Part shown: piece after piece, positions 8,444-15,967 of the stretch
Position numbering within the stretch: position 1 is the stretch's first letter
Layout: each line of letters begins with the position of its first letter
Assembly: GCA_019419645.1 (NCBI GenBank)
Contig: DXZN01000017.1
Location: 1-30,451, forward strand
Direction: 5' to 3'
Length of the DNA: 30,451 bases
DNA from: Collinsella sp.
GTDB taxonomy: Bacteria > Actinomycetota > Coriobacteriia > Coriobacteriales > Coriobacteriaceae
Program-made: the position numbers and the translations under genes
The notes under the pieces: model-generated
What the model was told of the DNA's origin: nothing
Database searches by the model: none
The model's input: the letters and a program-made list of their open reading frames with translations, nothing else

Positions 8444-9330
8444 CAGCCAAACCTCTTCTCATCAATCGCGTGCGACGCGCAAGGCAGCATCATCCAGGCA
8501 GCGTACACGACATAGCCCCGCCACGGCGCCGGCACCGAGAGCTGCGGATAAAACGAATACTGCGTTGTCGCGGTCCATGCCACCGCCACCGCGGCGGCAC
8601 CAAACACCGCAAGCCCAGCCAGCGCGGCAACGTCGCTGCGCCCCAGTCGATACCGCGCATACGTCGTACGACGCGTCGCGGCACCCCACCCGCGCGAGCG
8701 CATCGCGTCCGCGCGCTCCAGCGAATCTTCCATGCCCCAGCCCATCAACACACTCGATGCCCGCAAACGCGAACGCACGGGGTCGGCCGGCGCGCTGCCC
8801 GGCACATCAATCGCATCCTGCACCGCCAGCACCGTACGACCGCGGCGCAAAAACTGCGGGATAAGCCTCATGCACATCGAGATCATGAGCGCAATCACCG
8901 GCGCGGCATTGCCCAGCAGCGCGAGTACCTTGTCGTATTCGAGCATCGATGCCGCCGCCTCAAACCACAACACGCTCGCCACAAACAGCCCGCCCATGCA
9001 CAGGCCGTATACCATGCTCTCCAGATACACCGCGCGCATGCCAATACGGAACAGCTCCGTCGAACCCGAGGCGCTAAACAGCGGATTGAGCAGCGCGACG
9101 ATCAAAATCACCGGCAGCTGCCAGCGGAGCGCGCCCAGCGTGCGGGCAGCCCCACGCGTCGCAAATCCATACGCCAGCCCGCCTGCGAGCGACAGCGCGA
9201 TCAGTACCGGCTGCATCGAGAACATAGTGAGCCCCAGCGTCAGCACTATATAGAGTGCCGGCACAGCCGGATGCGACATCGAGAATGCCGCGACGGGCCC
9301 GCCGCCAAACTCCTCTCGTATGTTATCCAC
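8443..9330 (-). CDS. ecfT: EcfT, ECF transporter transmembrane coupling subunit
   Basis: The membrane scaffold linking the S component to the ATPases. It has five or so hydrophobic segments (PALYIVLTLGLTMF, LIALSLAGGLAYGF, LPVILIVALLNPLF, ALMISMCMRLIPQFL) and then the cytoplasmic coupling helix with the Arg-Gly motif RADAMRSRGWG, the usual contact point for the ATPases. The open frame extends to 9501, but the first ~57 residues are Arg/Cys-rich and unlike the family; GTG 9330 (VDNIREEF) or ATG 9279 (MSHPAV) is more likely. It overlaps the ATPase gene by one base. No S component is adjacent; the nearest is at 390-1088. Confidence 0.82.
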   Translation of the reverse strand: MDNIREEFGGGPVAAFSMSHPAVPALYIVLTLGLTMFSMQPVLIALSLAGGLAYGFATRGAARTLGALRWQLPVILIVALLNPLFSASGSTELFRIGMRAVYLESMVYGLCMGGLFVASVLWFEAAASMLEYDKVLALLGNAAPVIALMISMCMRLIPQFLRRGRTVLAVQDAIDVPGSAPADPVRSRLRASSVLMGWGMEDSLERADAMRSRGWGAATRRTTYARYRLGRSDVAALAGLAVFGAAAVAVAWTATTQYSFYPQLSVPAPWRGYVVYAAWMMLPCASHAIDEKRFG

Positions 9331-9529
9331 GGGCACCCCCGTTCCCTCGCTCAAACAACAGCTCCGCAGCACCGCCAACGCCGCACGCACGCAGTGCAAA
9401 CGCCACGCCGGCGGCGCAAGCCTCAACCGCCGCAAACCAATCGTTACGCGCTCGTCATATGCCTGCGGTATCATATTGCGCCGTGTATCGTTTCCAAACA
9501 CACGTCTCTATAACGTAACAGGAGATCAC

Positions 9530-10942
9530 ATGGACGCAACCGCAATTATCCTCGCTGCCGGCGAGGGCACCCGCATGAAGTCGAACCACTGCAAGGTTTC
9601 GCACAAGATCCTGGGTAAGCCCATGGTCCAGTGGATCGTCGACGCTACCATCAAGGCCGGCTGCAGCCGCGTCGTGGTCGTCATCGGCAGCCACGCCGAC
9701 GAGATGCGCGCCCTCATCGACGGCGCCTACGCCAACAGCGCCACCAAGGTCGAGTGCGTCGAGCAGACCGAGCGCCTGGGCACCGGCCACGCCGTAAAGG
9801 TCGCGCTCGAGGCCTGCGGCATCACGCAAGGCCCCGTCGTCGTGCTCAACGGCGACCTGCCGCTCATCACCGCCGACACCGTCGCCAAGTTCGCGCAAAC
9901 CGTCGCCACCGGCGAGCTCGCCTGCACCGTCATGACCATGACCCCGCCCGATCCTTTCGGCTACGGCCGCATCAAGCTGGGCGCCGATGGTCAGATCGAG
10001 CGCATCATCGAGCAGAAGGACTGCACGCCCGAGCAGGCCGCCACGCTGCTGGAGTGCAACGCCGGCTGCTACGCATTTGACGGCACGCAGCTCGCCGCCC
10101 ACATCAACGAGATCGGCAACGACAACGCGCAATCCGAGTACTACCTGCCCGACATGCTCGAGATCCTCAAAGGCCACGGCCAGGCTGTCTCCATCTTCCA
10201 CTGCGACGACTACCGCGACGGCCTGGGCGTCAACAGCCGCATCCAGCTCGCACAGCTCACCGCCATCGCGCGCGACCGCATCAACGAGCACTGGATGGCC
10301 GAGGGCGTTACCTTCATCGACCCCACACAGGCCTGGATCGGCCCCGATGCCGTTATCGGCCGCGATACCGTCGTGTGGCCGCAGACGCACCTGATCGGCC
10401 ACGTCACCGTGGGCGAGGAGTGCCAGCTCGGTCCCAACAGCCGCCTCACCGACACCACCGTCGGCAGCGGCTGCACCATCGATGAGACCATCGCCATTGA
10501 GACCGTCATCGAGAACGGCGTCGACTGCGGCCCGCGCGCCTACCTGCGCCCGGGCACCCACATGCTCGACGGCTCCAAGGCCGGCACGCACGTGGAGATC
10601 AAGAAGTCCACGATCGGCGAGGGTTCCAAGGTGCCCCACCTGTCCTACATCGGCGACACCACCATGGGCTCCGGCGTCAACGTGGGCGCGGGCTCCATCA
10701 CCTGCAACTACGATGGCGTGCACAAGCACAAGACCGTCATCGGCAAGGACGCCTTCATTGGCTCCGACACCATGATGGTCGCGCCCGCCCAGATCGGCGA
10801 CGGTGCACTCGTGGCCGCCGGCTCCGTCATCACCGAGCCGGTCCCGGCAGACGCGCTCGGTCTGGGCCGCGCCCGTCAGGTAAATATTGAGGGCTGGGCC
10901 GCCGATTACCGCCGCCGCCTGCACGAGGACGACGAGGTATAA
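9530..10942 (+). CDS. glmU: Bifunctional UDP-GlcNAc pyrophosphorylase / GlcN-1-P acetyltransferase
   Basis: GlmU makes UDP-N-acetylglucosamine for peptidoglycan: it acetylates glucosamine-1-phosphate and then transfers UMP. The 470-residue product has the N-terminal nucleotidyltransferase signature LAAGEGTRMKS (8-18) and LNGDLPLI near residue 103. After about residue 255 it is a left-handed beta-helix of hexapeptide repeats, with RAYLRPGT, the acetyltransferase His in KVPHLSYIGD, and NVGAGSITCNYDG. The open frame extends 70 codons upstream, but ATG 9530 with AGGAG five bases before it is the start. It is divergent from ecfT, 199 bases away, and a terminator follows at 10958. Confidence 0.96.
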   Translation: MDATAIILAAGEGTRMKSNHCKVSHKILGKPMVQWIVDATIKAGCSRVVVVIGSHADEMRALIDGAYANSATKVECVEQTERLGTGHAVKVALEACGITQGPVVVLNGDLPLITADTVAKFAQTVATGELACTVMTMTPPDPFGYGRIKLGADGQIERIIEQKDCTPEQAATLLECNAGCYAFDGTQLAAHINEIGNDNAQSEYYLPDMLEILKGHGQAVSIFHCDDYRDGLGVNSRIQLAQLTAIARDRINEHWMAEGVTFIDPTQAWIGPDAVIGRDTVVWPQTHLIGHVTVGEECQLGPNSRLTDTTVGSGCTIDETIAIETVIENGVDCGPRAYLRPGTHMLDGSKAGTHVEIKKSTIGEGSKVPHLSYIGDTTMGSGVNVGAGSITCNYDGVHKHKTVIGKDAFIGSDTMMVAPAQIGDGALVAAGSVITEPVPADALGLGRARQVNIEGWAADYRRRLHEDDEV

Positions 10943-10957
10943 CGTTTTACCAAGCAC

Positions 10958-10992
10958 AAAAGGAGCTGCTCCATGGGGGCGGCTCCTTTTTC
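10958..10992 (+). terminator. Rho-independent terminator after glmU
   Basis: AAAAGGAGC pairs with GCTCCTTTTT around a loop that itself contains GC/GC pairing, and the T-run is built into the stem. It lies 16 bases after the glmU stop. Confidence 0.85.
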
Positions 10993-11082
10993 TATCGTGA
11001 CCTGCGCAACCGGATGAGTGGTCGGTTCGTGTCCGTTGGCGGTAAAGACGTTATCAAGACCCGATAAACCCCGCCGCGCGGT

Positions 11083-11088
11083 TACAAT
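11083..11088 (+). promoter_or_regulatory. Candidate -10 box for prs
   Basis: TACAAT lies 46 bases upstream of the prs ATG, after the glmU terminator, so prs needs its own promoter. No convincing -35 hexamer is found 17 bases upstream. Confidence 0.35.
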
Positions 11089-11134
11089 GCAACAAGGCAT
11101 CTATATGGCATTCGATGTATAAAGGAGAAGGGTA

Positions 11135-12121
11135 ATGCCGATTAATGATCCCGAGAAGTCGGAGAATATGCGCAAGTCCATCCGCGTGTATTCCGGTTCC
11201 TCCAACCGTCCCCTCGCTCAGAAGATTGCTGAGTACCTTGGGGTCGAGCTTTCGGGCCTTACGCTAAAGCAGTTCGCCAATGGTGAGATTTACGCCCGCT
11301 ACGACGAGACCGTCCGCGGCGCCGACGTCTTCCTGATTCAGTCCGTGGCCGGCGGCAACGTCAACGACATGCTCATGGAGCTGCTCATCGCCACCGACGC
11401 TGCCAAGCGCGCATCCGCCCGCTCCATCACCGCCGTTATCACCCACTACGGCTATGCCCGCCAGGACCGCAAGGCCGGCCCGCGCGAGCCCATCACCGCC
11501 CGCCTCGTCGCCAACCTGCTCGAGCGTGCCGGCGTCAACCGCATCATCACCCTCGACCTGCACCAGGGCCAGATCCAGGGCTTCTTCGATATCCCGGTTA
11601 ACCACCTGTCCGCACTGCCGCTATTTGGCCAGTACTACAACGACATGCACTTCGACACCGACAACCTGGTTGTCGTCTCCCCCGACGTGGGTCGCGCCAA
11701 GGCCGCCAAGAAGCTGTCCGACATGCTCGGCTGCGACCTGGCCATCGCCCACAAGGGCCGTCCGCGCCACAACGCCGCCGAGGTCATGGGCATCATCGGT
11801 GACATCAAGGGCAAGACCTGCATCATCAACGACGACATGATCGACACTGCTGGCACCCTGTGCGCCAACGTCAAGGAGCTCAAGGCTATGGGCGCCGGCG
11901 ACATCTACGTCTGCGCCACCCACGGCATCTTCTCCGGTCCGGCCATCGAGCGCCTGAACGATGCCCCCATCGTCGAGTGCGTCGTCACCGACGCCATCCC
12001 CGTCGAGGTCGGCGGCAAGATCAAGACTATCTCGGTCGCCGAGGAGTTCGCTCAGGCCATCTCCGCCGTTTACCACGAGGAGCCCGTCTCCACGCTCGTC
12101 GGCGGCGACTTCGCGCTGTAG
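11135..12121 (+). CDS. prs: Ribose-phosphate pyrophosphokinase (PRPP synthase)
   Basis: It makes 5-phosphoribosyl-1-pyrophosphate from ribose-5-phosphate and ATP in the cytoplasm, for nucleotide, His and Trp synthesis. The 328-residue class I enzyme has the flexible-loop motif HYGYARQDRK (104-113), DLHQGQIQGF (141-150) and the PRPP-binding loop DDMIDTAGT (233-241). The N-terminal extension MPINDPEKSENMRKS precedes the usual family start (IRVYSG). AAAGGAGAAGG lies just upstream of ATG 11135. It is bounded by terminators at 10958 and 12151 and so is probably its own transcription unit. Confidence 0.96.
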   Translation: MPINDPEKSENMRKSIRVYSGSSNRPLAQKIAEYLGVELSGLTLKQFANGEIYARYDETVRGADVFLIQSVAGGNVNDMLMELLIATDAAKRASARSITAVITHYGYARQDRKAGPREPITARLVANLLERAGVNRIITLDLHQGQIQGFFDIPVNHLSALPLFGQYYNDMHFDTDNLVVVSPDVGRAKAAKKLSDMLGCDLAIAHKGRPRHNAAEVMGIIGDIKGKTCIINDDMIDTAGTLCANVKELKAMGAGDIYVCATHGIFSGPAIERLNDAPIVECVVTDAIPVEVGGKIKTISVAEEFAQAISAVYHEEPVSTLVGGDFAL

Positions 12122-12150
12122 TCGCATCGTCCTTGCAACCCGGCGCATCG

Positions 12151-12226
12151 CCGCCGGAACAGAAGAAACCCCCGCGCTCCCCCTTGCTTCGCAAAGGTCG
12201 CGCGGGGGTTTCTTCTGTTCCGGCGG
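12151..12226 (+). terminator. Very long terminator hairpin after prs
   Basis: The arms 12151-12177 and 12200-12226 are perfect 27-bp reverse complements around a 22-base loop. The stem contains an A-run / T-run around a C5/G5 block, so it could stop transcription from either side. It is much longer than an ordinary terminator. Confidence 0.8.
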
Positions 12227-12345
12227 CTCGCTCTGCCGCGGCCGCGCTTTTGTCTGGTGGGATTTCGCTGAAACGAAGTCTCGCCTTCGGCGGGCGTGGT
12301 AGCCTTTGTCGTTGAACGAACTACTTATGTAACGAAAGGAAGCCT

Positions 12346-12975
12346 ATGGCAGCTGCACAGCCGCTTAAGATTCGCATGGTTGCCGGACTTGGCAACCCGG
12401 GTGAGGAATATGCCGAGACCCGCCACAACGCCGGCTTTAAGGCGATCGATGAGCTGGCCCGTCAGGCCGGTGTCACGTACTGGAAAAACCAGGCCGGCGC
12501 CGAGGTCGCACTCATCAACATCAACGATCCCGAGGAAGAGGGTGGCAAGCGCCAGATCGTGCTGGTCAAGCCGCAGTCGTACATGAACACCTCGGGCGGA
12601 CCCATCTCCAAGCTCTGCCGCGAGTACAAGATCAAGGCCGAGGAGCTGCTCGTGATTCACGACGAGCTCGACATTCCCGCCGGTGACGTGCGCGTCAAGG
12701 TGGGCGGAGGCCATGCCGGTCACAACGGCCTGCGCTCCATCATCGACAAGATGGGCAGCCGCGACTTTAGCCGTATCCGCACCGGCATCGGCAACCCTCC
12801 CGGCAAGATGGCCGTGGCAGACTATGTGCTCAAGCAGCTGCGCGCCCGCGAGGCCGAGGACTTCCAGGACACCTGCGCCCGCGCCGCAGATGCCGCCGGT
12901 CTGGCCATCGTCCACGGCGTAATCTACGCCCGCGACCACGTCAACGGCGCCGCCTCCGCCAACGGCAAGCACTAA
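12346..12975 (+). CDS. pth: Peptidyl-tRNA hydrolase
   Basis: Pth cleaves peptidyl-tRNAs that fall off the ribosome, recycling tRNA. The 209-residue protein carries the full catalytic set: Asn17 in GLGNPG, His27 in RHNAGF, Asn81 in YMNTSG, Asp106 in HDELD and Asn127 in GHNGLRS. Its C-terminus is slightly longer than the roughly 195-residue norm and ends in a polar Ala/Asn tail. ATG 12346 follows AAAGGAAG. It stands between the long prs terminator and the nested terminator at 13082, so it is probably monocistronic. Confidence 0.95.
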   Translation: MAAAQPLKIRMVAGLGNPGEEYAETRHNAGFKAIDELARQAGVTYWKNQAGAEVALININDPEEEGGKRQIVLVKPQSYMNTSGGPISKLCREYKIKAEELLVIHDELDIPAGDVRVKVGGGHAGHNGLRSIIDKMGSRDFSRIRTGIGNPPGKMAVADYVLKQLRAREAEDFQDTCARAADAAGLAIVHGVIYARDHVNGAASANGKH

Positions 12976-12986
12976 AACCTACCGTT

Positions 12987-13166
12987 TAGGGACAGGTTTA
13001 TTTTGGCAGGTTTTATCTGCGGAAACGCCCCGGTGGCCGCATCGCAATAAACCCCGCACCGCCATACACGCATAACACCCCAAAGGGGGCCGGCCTCATC
13101 ACAACCCGAGGCCGGCCCCCTTTGCCGTTTTGCCTGATAAAACCGACCAAAATAAACCTATCCCTA
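12987..13166. repeat. Paired GGGACAG-tipped inverted repeats flanking a terminator
   Basis: The arms 12987-13016 and 13137-13166 are 30-bp reverse complements with three mismatches. Each starts TAGGGA(C/T)AGG and continues into an A/T-rich body. They enclose the hairpin at 13082-13123. The element fills most of the 374-base gap between pth and nfnA, and no gene is seen in it. Confidence 0.7.
13082..13123 (+). terminator. Terminator after pth, nested in the repeat pair
   Basis: Arms 13082-13097 and 13108-13123 form a perfect 16-bp stem (AAAGGGGGCC core) around a 10-base loop. It is followed by TTTGCCGTTTT. It may act in both directions. Confidence 0.8.
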
Positions 13167-13238
13167 TTTGGTAGGTCGAAGTGGATAAACCCTTTTCCCA
13201 ACCGCCGAAGACACACGTAAACAGCATGTCCATGAGGG

Positions 13239-13244
13239 TATAAT
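13239..13244 (+). promoter_or_regulatory. Candidate promoter -10 for nfnAB
   Basis: A perfect TATAAT lies 106 bases upstream of the nfnA start, after the preceding terminator. The -35 region is poor. A transcript from here would have a leader of about 100 bases containing a small CCGTG-GAGG-CACGG hairpin near 13310. Confidence 0.5.
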
Positions 13245-13349
13245 TTGCACCGTATGTCTGCACAACGCCTGTGCGCGTACGGTTTTACTCGGGCTACCGT
13301 CCATTTCCGTGGAGGCACGGTTCGGCGGCCCTAACAAGAGAGGGGTTCT

Positions 13350-14189
13350 ATGTATAAGATCCTGGAGAAGACGCAGTTCTCGGAGAAGGTGTTCAAGTTC
13401 CGCATCGAGGCGCCCGCGATCGCCAAGCATGCGCACGCTGGACAGTTCCTCATGGTTCGCGCCAACGAGACGGGCGAGCGCGTCCCGTTTACCCTAGCTG
13501 GTTGGAACGGTGACGAGGGCTGGGTCGAGTTCATCTTCATGGTGATCGGCAAGACCACCGAGATGCTTTCCACCTATGAGGCCGGCGAGTCACTGCGCGA
13601 CGTCGTGGGCCCGCTGGGCGTTCCCACCGAGATGGCCGAGGGCCCCTGCGCCGTCATTGGCGGCGGCGTCGGCCTGGCAATTGCCTTCCCGGTCGCCAAG
13701 CACCTGGTCGAGACCGGCCACGAGGTCCACGCCATCATGGGCGCCCGCACCAAGGACCTCCTGCTCATGGAGGACCAGTTCCGCGAGCTCCTCGACGAGG
13801 ACCACATCCATATCACCACCGATGACGGCTCCTACGGCGAGCAGGGCGTTGTCACCGCTCCGCTGGAGCGCCTGCTGCAGGACAAGGCCGTGAGCCAGGT
13901 CTTCTGCGTCGGCCCCGTTCCGATGATGAAGTTCTCGACCCTCACCGCCCAGAAGTACGACACCCCCATTACCGCGTCCCTCAACCCCATCATGGTTGAC
14001 GGCACCGGCATGTGCGGCTGCTGCCGCGTCGAGGTGGGCGGCGTGACCAAGTTCGCTTGCGTCGACGGCCCCGACTTCGATGCCACCCTGGTCGACTGGG
14101 ATGACCTTCGTGCCCGCCAGGCCGCTTACCGTTCCGAAGAGGGCGAGTCCCTCAAGGCTTATGAGGAAAAGAGCTGCGCATGCCACTAG
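13350..14189 (+). CDS. nfnA: NfnA: FAD/NAD(P)-binding [2Fe-2S] subunit of ferredoxin-NADP oxidoreductase
   Basis: The small subunit of the electron-bifurcating NADH-dependent reduced ferredoxin:NADP oxidoreductase, a soluble cytoplasmic flavoenzyme. The 279-residue chain has a ferredoxin-reductase FAD motif (RVPFTLAG, 44-51), a NAD-binding GGGVGLA (104-110) and a C-terminal [2Fe-2S] site with Cys222, 224, 225 and 237. Close relatives are PyrK and sulfide dehydrogenase subunits. The length and the partner gene favour NfnA. The start follows GAGAGGGG by four bases. It overlaps nfnB by 10 bases. Confidence 0.88.
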   Translation: MYKILEKTQFSEKVFKFRIEAPAIAKHAHAGQFLMVRANETGERVPFTLAGWNGDEGWVEFIFMVIGKTTEMLSTYEAGESLRDVVGPLGVPTEMAEGPCAVIGGGVGLAIAFPVAKHLVETGHEVHAIMGARTKDLLLMEDQFRELLDEDHIHITTDDGSYGEQGVVTAPLERLLQDKAVSQVFCVGPVPMMKFSTLTAQKYDTPITASLNPIMVDGTGMCGCCRVEVGGVTKFACVDGPDFDATLVDWDDLRARQAAYRSEEGESLKAYEEKSCACH

Positions 14190-15589
14190 TTAACGGTCGT
14201 TTCGTTGCCGATATGAAGTCGCCCCGCACCCCCGATAACGAGGAGCCGGCTGCCGAGCGCGCCTGCGACTTCCGCCCCGTCGACAAGGGCTTCACCGAGG
14301 AGATGGCGCTGGCCGAGGCCGAGCGCTGCCTCAACTGCAAGAAGCCGTTCTGTGTTGAGGGCTGCCCCGTCAACATCAACATTCCCCGCTTTATCGAGCA
14401 GATCCGCGCGAAGGACTTCGGCGGCGCTCTCGATACCATTCGCGAGGACTCCATGCTTCCCGCCATCTGCGGCCGCGTCTGCCCGCAGGAGAACCAGTGC
14501 GAGGGCAAGTGCATCCGTGGCAAGAAGTCCGAGCCCGTGGCCATCGGCCAGCTCGAGCGCTTCCTGGGTGACCGCCCCGAGCTCGCCTCCACGCCCAAGA
14601 TGGCCCCCAAGAACGGCAAGAAGGTCGCTGTCGTCGGCTCCGGCCCGTCCGGCATCACCTGCGCCGGCGAGCTCGCCCGTAACGGCTTTGACGTTACCGT
14701 CTTTGAGGCCTTCTTCACCGGCGGCGGCGTGCTGGTCTACGGCATCCCCGAGTTCCGTCTGCCCAAGGCGGTCGTCAAACGCGAGATTGACGGCCTGGAG
14801 GACATGGGCGTCAAGTTTGAGTACAACTCCGTCGTGGGCAACATGGCCACGGCCGAGGAGCTGTTCGAGCAGGGCTTCGACGCCATCTACGTGGCGACCG
14901 GCGCTGGCCTGCCCAAGTTCCTCAACGTCCCCGGCGAGAACCTGCCCAACGTCTTCTTCGCGAACGAGTACCTCACCCGCGTGAACCTGATGAAGGCCAA
15001 CAAGTTCCCCGAGTACGACACCCCCACCAAGCACGGCAAGAACGTCGTCGTCTTTGGCGGCGGCAACGTGGCTATGGACGCCGTCCGTACCGCCAAGCGC
15101 CTGGGCGCCGAGCACGCCATCATCGCCTACCGTCGTACCGAGGACGAGATGCCCTGCCGTCGCGCCGAGCTGCACCATGCTAAGGCCGAGGGCGTCGAGG
15201 TCCTGCCGCTCGTTTCCCCGCTCGAGTTTGTCGCTGGCGAGGACGGCTCCGTGTGCGCCGTCAAGGTCCAGAAGATGGAGCTTGGCGAGCCCGACGAGTC
15301 CGGCCGCCGTCGTCCGGTTGCCATCGAAGGCGCCATCGAGGAGATCCCCTGCGATGTCGCGATCTCGGCCATCGGCACCAACGCCAACCCCTTCGCTGCC
15401 AAGATCGGCGGCAAGATGGAGCTCAACAAGTGGGGCTACATCGTCGCCGACGAGGAGACCGGCCAGACCACCGATCCCCGCATCTGGGCCGGCGGCGACA
15501 TCGTCACCGGTGCCGCTACGGTCATTCTGGCGATGGGCGCCGGCAAGAAGGCCGCCGCTTCCATCACCAAGAGCCTGCTGGGCGAGTAA
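14180..15589 (+). CDS. nfnB: NfnB: GltD-like NADPH/FAD iron-sulfur subunit
   Basis: The large subunit, homologous to the glutamate synthase small chain. In 469 residues it has two N-terminal [4Fe-4S] Cys sets (50, 53, 58, 62 and 97, 101, 107, 111), a FAD-binding GSGPSG (153-158) and a NADPH-binding GGGNVAMDA about 290. With NfnA it would couple NADH and reduced ferredoxin oxidation to NADP reduction, or the reverse, supplying NADPH in an anaerobe. No GltB-type large subunit is present in the window, which argues against glutamate synthase. The ATG lies inside the nfnA end without a strong SD, so translation is probably coupled. Confidence 0.88.
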   Translation: MPLVNGRFVADMKSPRTPDNEEPAAERACDFRPVDKGFTEEMALAEAERCLNCKKPFCVEGCPVNINIPRFIEQIRAKDFGGALDTIREDSMLPAICGRVCPQENQCEGKCIRGKKSEPVAIGQLERFLGDRPELASTPKMAPKNGKKVAVVGSGPSGITCAGELARNGFDVTVFEAFFTGGGVLVYGIPEFRLPKAVVKREIDGLEDMGVKFEYNSVVGNMATAEELFEQGFDAIYVATGAGLPKFLNVPGENLPNVFFANEYLTRVNLMKANKFPEYDTPTKHGKNVVVFGGGNVAMDAVRTAKRLGAEHAIIAYRRTEDEMPCRRAELHHAKAEGVEVLPLVSPLEFVAGEDGSVCAVKVQKMELGEPDESGRRRPVAIEGAIEEIPCDVAISAIGTNANPFAAKIGGKMELNKWGYIVADEETGQTTDPRIWAGGDIVTGAATVILAMGAGKKAAASITKSLLGE

Positions 15590-15617
15590 TCACCTACAGC
15601 GCTAGCCACCAAACGGC

Positions 15618-15655
15618 AAAGTCCCCGTCGAGCACACGCCCGGCGGGGACTTTTT
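15618..15655 (+). terminator. Terminator after nfnAB
   Basis: AAAGTCCCCG (15618-15627) pairs with CGGGGACTTT (15644-15653) and is followed by more T. It lies 29 bases after the nfnB stop. Confidence 0.88.
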
Positions 15656-15727
15656 ATACCGGCCGCCCCAACCACCACGATGGGGACAGGCACCTTTGCG
15701 GTGGTTGAGGACTTGCCCGGTCGCTTT

Positions 15728-15783
15728 ATCTCAATCTGTAACAGTTAGAGGCCAAATATGCCGCCTGGTGTTACAGATCAAGA
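15728..15783. repeat. Tandem 56-bp hairpin repeat, copy 1
   Basis: ATCTGTAACA (15734-15743) and TGTTACAGAT (15769-15778) are perfect inverted copies around a variable centre. The unit runs from ATCTCAATCTG to CAGATCAAGA. Copy 2 is 81 bases downstream. Confidence 0.75.
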
Positions 15784-15808
15784 CGTTGGGCTGACGGCCG
15801 AACGGTTC

Positions 15809-15864
15809 ATCTAAATCTGTAACAGTTAGAGCCATTTTCGCTGGCTTGGTGTTACAGATCGAGA
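15809..15864. repeat. Tandem 56-bp hairpin repeat, copy 2
   Basis: The outer parts match copy 1 (ATCTGTAACAGTTAGAG at 15815-15831, TGTTACAGAT at 15850-15859), while the central loop differs. Conserved arms with a changed loop suggest that the hairpin, not the loop, is what is maintained. Confidence 0.75.
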
Positions 15865-15920
15865 TTTTGCAAAAGCCGAGGATAGGCACTGCCGCCAAGG
15901 CCTTCCCCTCCGCCTAAAAC

Positions 15921-15961
15921 AAAAACCACCACAAAGGTGCCTGCCCTTTGTGGTGGTTTTT
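15921..15961. terminator. Bidirectional terminator between nfnAB and the kinase-like gene
   Basis: A perfect 17-bp stem, 15921-15937 with 15945-15961, surrounds a 7-base loop. A5 on one side and T5 on the other make it work on both strands; the minus strand continues into GTTTTAGG. It lies 7 bases after the stop of the minus-strand gene at 15968 and has been built from one unit of the composite repeat. Confidence 0.82.
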
Positions 15962-15967
15962 GGTCGG

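Larger units (their letters stand above)
15670..15958. repeat. Composite repeat: two inverted AACCACC...GGTGGTT units around tandem hairpins
   Basis: The left unit (15670-15706) runs from AACCACCAC through GGGGACAGGCACCTTTG to GGTGGTT. The right unit (15924-15958) is the same body in reverse, with its GGGGACAG shortened to GGGCAG. The space between them holds two tandem 56-bp repeats. Together they fill the 378-base gap between nfnB and the kinase-like gene; no gene is seen. Confidence 0.7.

Noticed and set aside
9320..9529. A 70-codon N-terminal extension of GlmU
   Set aside because: The ATG at 9530 has an ideal AGGAG, and GlmU proteins begin at that point; the extension is antisense to the N-terminal open frame of ecfT.
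9455..10957. A 500-codon open frame antisense to glmU
   Set aside because: It is a mirror frame of a GC-rich, strongly codon-biased gene. The product is a monotonous Asp/Val/Gly/Ala sequence, while the sense strand encodes a full GlmU.
14180..15589. Glutamate synthase small subunit (gltD)
   Set aside because: The sequence is GltD-like, but no large subunit is present and it overlaps an NfnA-type gene, so the NfnAB complex fits better.
15728..15864. The tandem hairpin repeats as a CRISPR array
   Set aside because: Only two units, each with an internal variable loop and imperfect inverted symmetry; there are no regular spacers and no cas genes.
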